A stretch of DNA of 64,000 nucleotides from Chrysomallon squamiferum (lineage: Eukaryota; Mollusca; Gastropoda; Neomphalida; Peltospiridae). This document shows positions 14,635-64,000 of the stretch, piece by piece. Numbering within the stretch: position 1 is the stretch's first letter; every line of letters begins with the position of its first letter. The stretch is from the NCBI GenBank assembly GCA_012295275.1, contig CM022679.1, forward strand, positions 24,147,002 to 24,211,001. The letters are read 5' to 3'. The translations under genes and the position numbers were made by a program. The notes beneath the pieces were generated by a model, which worked only from the letters and a program-made list of their open reading frames with translations, did not search any database and was not told where the DNA came from.

Positions 14635-15804
14635 CACTAAACTAAACTCTAATAAATCATACAACATAAAACTCCCAGTCAGGAGTCTTGTTCGACAGAG
14701 TACAGTCTTGCTGCGCCTGACAAACATTTTTAATAATTTAATGTCCACGCACACCAGGGAACGTCAGTTACACCTCATTTAAATTGCACATCTACTGTTA
14801 ACTTTGAGTTCATCAAAGAAATGAAGATAAAAACAATCTCCCCGATCAATCAGATCAATTAGGATATGATTATATAAAATCCTGGGTTCAAGCAATTTTT
14901 TTTTTTTTTTTAATTCTCTCTTTCTCTTTCTCTCTCTCTCTTTTTATATCCTCCTCAAGATCATATTGATATAACCACAATTCTAATCGGTCGTGATTCT
15001 ATTGTGAGCGATTGAGCTTAGAGATAGAAAAAGTTGAGAAGCATTGCAAATTACATGTATAACCAATTTGCCCCCAATTCATTTTCTGTGAAGTCGGGTC
15101 ACCCACGTCAAGCCTAATAGCGAAGCAATGGAAAAATGACATCGAATCCTTTCTCCCTGGGACCGATGATTCTGACGTCGATAAAATTAGTTAGGCATAT
15201 CTGGCGTATCGTCGTCATTCAAACAACGCCAATACTTTGTCGGTGTTGTGCTCTCGAAGAGTGAGAAACTGAAAACGTATGGCGTGTGTGTGGCTGGCGT
15301 TCACGGGAACAGATACCTGGATGAAAAGTTCTTGGAATAATACTGAAATAAGATAAAGGTCGAGCGATGTACAGATCTGGACACCTTTCTGTGCAATAGG
15401 GTTTTCGTATTTTTTGGCTATTGGCGCCAATGGTGGGTGTTTGATATATGATACTTTGTGTTTATTTCTGTTGTCTTATTTTCAGAAAGAGAGAGAGTGA
15501 AAACAAATATTAGTGAAAAAGTACCAAAAATTTGTGAATTTAAGAATTAAAGGATACAAGTGACAAAATATATACATTTTTTATTCTATCGATAATAATA
15601 ATTTAAAAAAAACAACAAAAAAACAAAAAACAAATATTAAATCAAATACATTATAGAACAAATTAATATTGAATATTTCGCGTTGATGAAATTAAAATAT
15701 ACGTGGCTTTAATTTCACCATGTCACGACGTTTCTCTTATGTAAAAATAATTAACTACTACGACTGTCGTATTGTGGTCTTTTGACGCCGCAACCCCCAA
15801 AAAT

Positions 15805-51440
<35,636 letters not shown>

Positions 51441-51460
51441 TTTTATTACATTCTGATTTA

Positions 51461-51462
51461 TT

Positions 51463-51513
<51 letters not shown>

Positions 51514-51546
51514 TTTTATTTTATTTTATTTTATTTTATTTTATTT
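51461..51546 (+). promoter_or_regulatory. AU-rich repeat at the start of the protease 3' UTR
   Basis: Only about 20 nt after the stop codon an (ATTT)n run of roughly 13 units passes into (TTTTA)n. In RNA this reads as overlapping AUUUA pentamers, the core of AU-rich decay elements. It may be just a microsatellite. Confidence 0.45.
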
Positions 51547-52815
51547 TTTTAATTTCTCCGGTCATAAAGACAATATTTTTCATTGAATCACCTTCAGTGA
51601 TATCGTCTTTCTTTAGTTCATTGTTTTCTTTCGTTCATTTGTTCCAGATACCCTCTTTATTTGTTTCCTAATTGTTTGCCTCCCTCGTTTTTTTTTTTCT
51701 TCTTTCTTGTTTTTTTTAATTTCATTTTTGATTTGTCATTATCAACATGGATACGGTTTCTAAAAAAACTAAAATTGAAACCAAAATTATGGTATTACCA
51801 GATATCTTTGTTCTCATACTCAGATTACTCAAATACTTCAAATATTAATTGTGGTTACCACGTGATCTAAACCTAGATCAGCCAGCAGTGACTCATTTTT
51901 AGGAGAACCACAAATATTGAATATGTGTAAAAAAAAATCTTTGTCTCGTCATATTGTTCTTTTTCTTTTGTGATCAAATGGTTGGACATTAGAATGAAGA
52001 ATCCGTTTTTCTCTAGGAAGACTGATAAAATTTTCTTCAGTTGTTGACTGACTGAGAAAGATTTTGCAAGAAACTGAAACGTTAATGCTTCATGCAAAAC
52101 GAAACTATTACATGTCATAAAGAGAATGACTCAGTTGATTGTGTACTGCTTTTGTTGTAACTGAACAATATTCATGTGGTGAAACGAGAAACTGAATGTT
52201 TTAATGGTAATGATATTGTTAAATAGGCACTGCATTAATTACCAGAATGACGTCACCTTCACTGGTAATTCAAAAATGTATATTTGCTACTGGAATGACA
52301 CATTCTTCTCTGTTTGTTTTATATATAACAAAACAGCTGAAGCTACCAATATTTTGGTACACAAAGATATCACTATATTTGGAAGGAGAATTATATTTTT
52401 CGTGTATTTTTTGGTTCTGGTATGGATCCATGAAGTTTTATCGGGTTGGAGAAAAGATTTAACTTTTCCAAAAGAATGACTATACAGAGTATAAACAGTG
52501 GGGAACATAAACAGAACTCTTTCTATGTATGACTTCGTTTTTGGTGAGAAAAAGAAACTATATATTTTTTGTTACTTTAGAGGCTTTATGAAAATATACA
52601 GAAATCCACTGCTTAATAATTCAGATTGCCCTACCATGGCAAAAGGAATGAAGTCGCTTTTACAATATTCGATAAATCTATGAAATTTACAAACTTTGTT
52701 GGCTGTTGTAGTTATTCATTGATGACTAATATTAGTTTATCTTTTCTTTTGCAATCCTTTCCTAATGTTGTGTAATTATAACTGAATATGTAACATGTAA
52801 AAGAGAGACCTTTAA

Positions 52816-52821
52816 AATAAA
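52816..52821 (+). terminator. Candidate polyadenylation signal for the protease gene
   Basis: AATAAA, the first clear copy after the stop codon, implying a 3' UTR of about 1.4 kb. A second AATAAA lies at 54099-54104. In AT-rich sequence such hits are common by chance. Confidence 0.3.
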
Positions 52822-54359
52822 TCTTGAATGAAAGGTCACTTGCTTTCTATGGCTGCCGTAGGGGAGTCTAGCAGTATTTGTAGAAAAAAGAAGAAAAAAA
52901 AAACTGTTATCAATATATTGTCTTTGCTGTGTTTGTTGAATACAAGAAATATCACTATATAGATTTTGCTTTGTTTAAAAACAAAAAGAATATTGTTTGA
53001 AGTAGATAGTCTATGTGTTTACGAAAATACTGAAATTTCATTAGTTAGAGGTTTCATTAGAATTTGGATACTGAATTTACTGTGTATTCATTTTGTGATT
53101 GGTTTCCTTTTATACTTACAAAATAGATTAGAAAGTGTGTTGATTATGCTGCCTTACAGTAAATTATTGTTAAACATTAATGTGTATCTCACTCTTAACA
53201 CCCACACACACACATACACACGCCCACTCATATAAATATCCACGCCCACTCATATAAATATCCACCCACACACACACTCATACATGTACACAAATATACT
53301 GTATGTATATATATTACAGATGATTTACTTTTTTTAATGTGTTACCTTTTCACGCAGAAATATATACACATGCACTGTACATATTATAGGTATTTTGTTT
53401 TCATTTTGTATTGAAATTTTTTTTTTCCTCCTGAATATCTATGAGTCTGTTTTCATCCATACTTGTGTTCCTAAAGTTAATAATTTAGAGATGAACTGTC
53501 GCTGAAGCTAGATCTTCATCTGTCAATTAACCTTAAACACTTCTAAATTTAAAGACAACTTTTTTGTCTTTAAGAATACTGTAATATATAAAGGACAGAT
53601 CAAGAATTACTGATTGTGATTTGCATTTTGAAAGCTGTCAAATTAAAATGATACTTATATGAAAATAAGTCCCTAAGACCAGTCCTATAACGATCAGCAA
53701 ACATCAGTGTTTTCAGAATCATTTAAATCATTTAATTCCTGGCTGTAATATGTTTTTGCTTTTATTCAGATATCTAGAAAATTACTCCTGTCTTAATTAT
53801 TCTGTCACTGTTCACTTTCTGTATCTAATTATGTCCAAAACCTGACAAAACTAACCATCATTCTAATTCATACAAAGAGATGAACGTCTTGCAAAATCAC
53901 ATTTGCTACAACTAGACGAGTACTTATCATTTGTCTGGATATAAATAGATTTTTTTATATATATATATATATATAGTGTACTCTGTTATAAATTTTAGTA
54001 TTTGTTGTTATTGTTTGTATATAATATTTACTATTGAACTTTTCATCAGCTCTGTTGTGAGCTGACGTGAGTATTTAATTTTTTTTATGTAAATATGAAA
54101 TAAATATAGGGCAAAGGAAAATTATATTTTCTTCTTCATACAGCATTGTGGGAACCCATGATCTGCTGCTGTTGCTGTTGCCACGACCACTGTTACTACT
54201 GCTATTATTTAGATATATCCTATACTATTACGACTACTAACTAATATTACCATTATTACTAACCAATTACTACTACCGCTGTTGCTTTTACAATATACGA
54301 CAGACAACTACCATTATACTATTACAACTACCATCACAATTAAACAGCATCAAAATATG

Positions 54360-54371
54360 CTATTGCTGCCG

Positions 54372-54404
<33 letters not shown>

Positions 54405-54858
54405 TTACTACTACCCTAACTGCTACAACTACTATTAGTACTACTACTACTACCAGTACTGCAACTACTACTGCTGTTACTACTATCATTATAATTCACT
54501 ACTGCTATTATTGTTAGTGGTACTACTACTACTACTGTTACTACAACTACTATTACTAATATTATTATTTATACTACTATTACTACTAGTATTACTTATA
54601 CAATTAACAGCTGAGCTGCTTCTACTACAAATATGGTTAGTTCCACAAATTATCATTAGGACAGATACACTTACTTTCATCATTGCCACTACCATTACTC
54701 AACAATTTTTTACATCCAACACTACTACTTTGCTGACATTACTATTTATATTATTAAATGCAATTACGACTACTACTACTGCTATTACTACTACCACCAC
54801 TACTACTATTACTACTACTACCATCACCACCACCACTGCTACTACTATTACTACTACT

Positions 54859-54917
<59 letters not shown>
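54360..54917. repeat. (ACT)n region in the intergenic part
   Basis: Clean ACT runs at 54370-54400 and 54855-54917 flank imperfect ACT/ATT sequence. Confidence 0.92.
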
Positions 54918-54918
<1 letters not shown>

Positions 54919-55644
54919 ACTGCTGTTAATGCTTAAACAACAACAATAATATTAATGACAATAATAATAAACGCGACAGTGCTTTCCAAAACATATAGCT
55001 GCTTGAGCTTAGCAGGTCATTGTTTCTTATTGACAAAACAGAAATATTCTATGGTTAGTGAACCATTATAAATTATAATCACATTAATGTTGTGATTTTT
55101 ATCTGTATTCTTTATTTTGTTTGGAAATTTGTCTTTTAATAGAAAAGTAAATAATATTTTTTCATTTCTTATAATCTCAAATTAATGATGATAATGACGA
55201 TAACGATGGTAATAATAATAGTAATGATGATGATAATGTTGGTGATGATGATGATGATGACGATGATAATGATTTAATTAATGAAAGAATATTTCCTGAA
55301 ATATCAGTTTGTTAATTTACTTACTAACTTATTTATTTCCCTTATAACGTTATCTATAACTTAAAATAATGAACAGTTATAAACTAAAAACTATGTGTAT
55401 AGTTTTCTGTTTTACTCCGTTTTCTTTCGTTATACTAACAAAGATTTATTACGTCTGTATATACATGTCTCTGTATTAAGCATTCAAAGAAAAAAAAGAA
55501 CGACGGGTATGAAAGATAAGAGACATTTATTATATATGTATATATACATGTATCCATCTCTTTAATCATAATAAAAATTTTGCCTGTAAACACGAGTTTG
55601 TTTTATAATACAATCTTACTTTAGCTTTACAGAAACTGAGTGTG

Positions 55645-55650
55645 TTTATT
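55645..55650 (-). terminator. Candidate polyadenylation signal for the four-TM gene
   Basis: TTTATT on the + strand (AATAAA on the minus strand), about 540 nt beyond the stop codon. Other copies lie further on, near 55526 and 55446. Weak evidence in AT-rich DNA. Confidence 0.25.
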
Positions 55651-55664
55651 ATCTTAACCAAAAC

Positions 55665-55754
<90 letters not shown>

Positions 55755-55865
55755 TCTCTGTTAAAAAAATATTTTAACAAAAGAGTAAGGCCAATAACTC
55801 TTGTCGAATAGTTTGTAGGAAAATATTGTTTCCTCATAACTCTACGTTGGTATTATCACTGATAA

Positions 55866-55896
<31 letters not shown>

Positions 55897-56186
55897 AAGC
55901 AGACAAAAATACAAATTCACAATTAGAATATACCACACTGACACTGAATATCACAGAACAGAAACGTTTAATTTTAAATAAAACCAAAATTGTCAAAATT
56001 TCCGTAGACAGTATTATTTAGAGTGGTAAAGAAACCAATGAAAGAAATACAGAATGAACATAGGACCAATCAATGATCTTTTTAGCCCTATCAGGAAATA
56101 CCTGAAATATCACTGGCTTGTATATTATAACAAAATATGAGATAAACAAAAAATAAAAATAAAAATAAACAAGCATCTTTTCCCCA

Positions 56187-60361
<4,175 letters not shown>

Positions 60362-61147
60362 AATGTCCAGAAAGTTCCTTTAAAACTTTAACTCTTCGGA
60401 ATGAGAATATCCATGACAATACGTCGTCCACTTTCAGTACCTCGGCGTTTGTTCTACATGTGCTGCCGTGTCTTCTTGATCCTGTACTGGACATTAATTT
60501 GTTCTAAGTAAATTTTACGTTACCCTTGGGTGGAGGATTAACTGCTGCATAGATCTGAATAACGTCGTCTACGTAGTTCTAATTTGTTACCGGATTGTGT
60601 CTCGAAGGATTTTGGTCATTTTGTCCTCCATAGGAGTATCAATAATTAAGACTTGATCTCGTGCCAGAAGCGAATTGCGGTGGTTCCTTGGTGTATAGTT
60701 ACATAACTTTACACAGACTACAGAAAGCATGCATGTAGATATTTAGTAATGACCTTTGTAAATATCGTAAATATATTCTAAGGTAATGCTTAGTCGTACC
60801 AGAATTAGTAGTTTGTCCCTCGTTGACGTCCTAATTTTCATATAGAGTTATTGAGTTTGTAAAATTAGAAACATTATTTAGTAGTTTAATTTATTTCGTA
60901 TTCTTGGCCTTGTGTTTTCGAAGGGTTAGGACAAAAATGTATCAAGTGTAATTTTGTATTTATTTTTTTTGATATTGCTGTTGCAGCCATTGTTTTGACG
61001 ACGATGATTCTGCTAGACTGTTCAAAATAAAACTGATTAAGTCTTATATACTGATATATTTCTTAAATATTTTTGAATCAACATCATTATTCTATATGCT
61101 ATTTTGTCATTAACGAACTTACACACTCTATCTACATATAAAGTATA

Positions 61148-61183
<36 letters not shown>

Positions 61184-61380
61184 AAAAATCATAAATTAGT
61201 ATTCAGTATATTGTTGCAAAGTGTATGAATAACTAGCTTAAGTATTACGTTGCTGTATTCTAGAATAAACTGATATTACAAAGTACTGCAAGATATGTGA
61301 ATATCTGAGGACTGTAATTAGTATTATATATTATTAATTCGTGAAAGAAATACAGCTAAAAGCATGTTTCCTTACATGAA

Positions 61381-61386
<6 letters not shown>

Positions 61387-61435
<49 letters not shown>
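61387..61435. repeat. (TA)n microsatellite
   Basis: About 24 TA units upstream of the four-TM gene. Confidence 0.96.
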
Positions 61436-61441
<6 letters not shown>

Positions 61442-63050
61442 CAGGTTGTGTAGGTATTAGTAGGTGGAGCTTGAAGAAGAGCAGTGCTGATGTTGTTGTC
61501 GTAGTAGTTTTAATAATACTGTACTGATAATTTTGGAAACATTGGTGTGCATCCATAAGAGTATTAGTAGCTGCAGTTCTTGTGAATGTTACTATTAGTA
61601 ATGATAATCAAATCATGACGATTATAATAAAATGATAATGCACAAAGGTAATAATAATCATGATGATAATGATAATAATGATAATACACTAAGTTCATAA
61701 TATTCACGACGATCATGATAATAATGATAAAACACTATTCTAATAATAATTTATCGCAAAGTTATAAAATAACATATAGCTGTTGGCACAAACTGACGAT
61801 TGCATTGTGGTAATAATAAGTCGCTGAACGTGTTTTAATGTGATTTGTTTACTTTAGCAGCGGCAGTAGAAGAGCGAACAATAATTAGCCTCTGGTGACC
61901 AGATGATGGTCAATGCTGGACAACTGGCAGATGGCACATACAGAAATAATTGTGTAATCAATAAAAAGATTATCATTTTGCACAGAAGGCATTAAATAAT
62001 TATACTTACAACTGATTTATGTTGATGGTAGGGGAGAATTGTTCAGTGTGTCATGTTTGAAATGGAATTGGTCATACATCTTCTGCTTTTAACTGACCTG
62101 TGCTGGTTACATTGAGTTGAAACACAAGTTCATAGCGTTTTTTTGAGTGAAAGCCAAAAACAAAATTTAGATACACTCAGCTATAAGTGCGCCATTTTAT
62201 TCACCATTCAGAATATATATTTCAAGCTCGTGTGAGACGAAATCAGATGTCCACATGCCATCTATTAACAAAATTAAAAATTAATAAATTAAAATAAATC
62301 ATTTGAATTTGCTCTACCCCAAACCAATAACAGCTAGAGTTAGTTCATATCGGAATATTTTCTTTATTTTTACGCATGATGAATGCATCAGAACGAAACC
62401 AAACAATGCTCGCGTGTTGTTTGTGATTTCCTCGACAACCATTTTCAAAGATGGCTATCAAGTTATTGTTGAAAAATCAAATCTTATATTTCTTATATTG
62501 AGGAAACTTGACAGAGATAGGCAGATATATTTTGTAAGATGATTTCACAAAAATTATTCACTTTTTGTTGTTGAAATGATGCTACTGTTTAAACCGACAG
62601 ACATACTCACACGTTCATATGAAACAAATAACAATACATAACCATTGTTAACGATATTTATTAACTAACAATAATAACATGTACAAAATATTAATTTCAC
62701 CTCTCATCAAACTCTGTGTTATTGACATCTCACTATTTAATAATTACTTACAGTATGTTATCAGTAAAATATAATTCATTACCTATATAAGTGTGTGTGT
62801 ATGTGTTTGTGTGTGTGTGTATGGTGTGTATGTGTGTGTGTATTTATGCATATATGTATCTCAGTGGGGTATGTGTGTGTGTGTATATATATATATATAT
62901 GTATGTACTTATATATATATGTGTGTGTGTGTGTTTATACATTTGATACAGTAACAATATTCACAAAATGTCTCTTTTACTAAATAGTAATATCCAAAAC
63001 TGAATTAAATATGGCACGTTTTATATTAACTGTGATGATAATAATGACGT

Positions 63051-63125
<75 letters not shown>

Positions 63126-63406
63126 ATAGATCAAAGGAAATAATTAAATATGAATAATAGGCATTCTCAAAGGGAAGTAATATGCACGTACATATTAATG
63201 AAAGAATTTCTTCAAGTTGATAAACGTATTAGTATTAATAATATCATTTATACGAAAAACCGACAATTGTCCAACAGTTTTATAGGTTTGAAAGATCGAT
63301 AACAGTAAATAATTTTAATCAAATCAAAATAAAATATCTCTTTCTTTCTCCATTAAATAAATTATTAATATTTGATGTAATCACCAGTCTGTTGTACAAA
63401 AATAAA

Positions 63407-63450
<44 letters not shown>

Positions 63451-63844
63451 CGATGATGATGATGTTAAGTGGCAGTGGTAGTAATAATAGTAGTCGTAAT
63501 ACAAAATAAAAAATAAACATATAGACCAAGGGAGATAATTTACAAATAAAAGATATTCCTCATGGGAGATAACCGACAAATATAATTCACATTAATTTTA
63601 ATAGTGAACAAACAATCTACAGCATAATTGTTACTGTCACTTACAAACCTTCGAACAAATATGATCGTTAATAATTCATACTCTACCTCGACAGATCACT
63701 GATTCTATACATTGGTGTTGTTAAAACTATTGATTTAAACATCACATTACAACGTCACAGTAATACAATTCAGCATGAATTACGCATTATTGTAACGAGA
63801 TCGTGATACAGCTCTTTAATAATGGAAATATATATGCGTCATTA

Positions 63845-63905
63845 TACAACAGTGGCTAAGCTATATTCTTTAAATGGTAGATGCCAGGATCGAATCCAGG
63901 TAGAG
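63845..63905 (+). mobile_element. Possible tRNA-like fragment
   Basis: TGGCTAAGCTA at 63853 resembles an A box, and CCAGGATCGAATCCAGG forms a T arm with four of five pairs around a B-box-like loop. A-to-B spacing (34 nt) is too short for an intact tRNA. Confidence 0.35.
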
Positions 63906-64000
63906 TCTTAATGAAAATTCATTAGGATTGTCAAAGACCATTGTACACTATGTTATTACTAACCAGTTATTTAACATGCTAACACAATAACATTGTGTTT

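Larger units (their letters stand above)
51441..56186. other. Intergenic region between two convergent genes
   Basis: Contains the 3' ends of both genes, which cannot be placed exactly. Positions 51550-54060 are mostly unique AT-rich sequence and may be 3' UTR; 54170-54920 is degenerate (ACT)n; 55190-55270 is (GAT)n; 55669-55760 is (TC)n; 55866-55900 is (AAAT)n. No further gene recognised. Confidence 0.65.
60362..64000. other. Upstream flank of the four-TM gene, no gene recognised
   Basis: Positions 60362-61020 are comparatively balanced in composition and would hold the 5' UTR and promoter. Beyond are (TA)n at 61147-61180 and 61387-61435, (TG)/(TA) at 62790-62935, (GAT)n/(AAT)n at 63049-63124 and 63402-63462. 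The open frame at 62303-62542 has no recognisable domain. Confidence 0.6.

Noticed and set aside
15772-15804. Earlier start for the protease at 15772
   Set aside because: That codon is TTG; the first in-frame ATG after the upstream stop is 15805.
53200-53300. Short duplicated CACGCCCACTCATATAAA units as a satellite
   Set aside because: Only two clear copies within a CA-rich patch; too little to call.
62303-62542. 79-codon plus-strand frame
   Set aside because: No recognisable motif and no supporting splice sites; treated as chance.

Overview
This window is eukaryotic, AT-rich and intron-heavy, and it is crowded with simple repeats: (GA)n, (AC)n, (AAT)n, (ACT)n, (ATAC)n, (GATA)n and poly-T. 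Introns have clean GT..AG borders and reach 14.6 kb. The domain families are animal-specific. Repeat style, gene size and decayed tRNA-like SINE pieces would fit a lophotrochozoan, perhaps a mollusc such as a cephalopod, but that is inference. No bacterial, organellar or viral gene was recognised.

Layout. Positions 1-15,804 hold no gene I can support, only repeats and unique non-coding sequence. Gene 1 (+ strand) runs from an ATG at 15,805 to a TAG ending at 51,440. I could assemble 19 coding exons whose splice phases all agree, giving 2,883 nt and 960 residues. The product is a type II transmembrane serine protease: cytoplasmic tail with an NPLY motif, one membrane helix, SEA domain, two Frizzled cysteine-rich domains, two LDL-receptor class A repeats, an SRCR domain and a trypsin-type S1 protease with a complete catalytic triad. 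It resembles corin in its Frizzled/LDLa/SRCR/protease content but also carries a SEA domain, which vertebrate corin lacks. Exons 1-6 (tail, membrane helix, stalk, SEA) are spread over 25 kb; exons 7-19 are packed into about 10.5 kb.

Positions 51,441-56,186 are the 3' flanks of two convergent genes, with an AUUUA-rich repeat directly after the protease stop codon and long (ACT)n tracts. Gene 2 (- strand) runs from an ATG at 60,361 down to a TGA at 56,187. Its four exons, all joined in phase 1, give 314 residues. The product is a four-transmembrane protein that resembles the claudin/PMP-22 superfamily, with an unusually long first extracellular loop. Positions 60,362-64,000 are its upstream flank, with repeats only.

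Nothing in the sequence shows that the two genes work together: they are tail-to-tail neighbours that both encode plasma-membrane proteins. The most interesting features are the hybrid protease architecture, the evident tandem duplication of a two-exon Frizzled unit, a 27-bp minisatellite of about 45 copies in intron 1, and the habit of microsatellites sitting only a few bases from splice sites in both genes.
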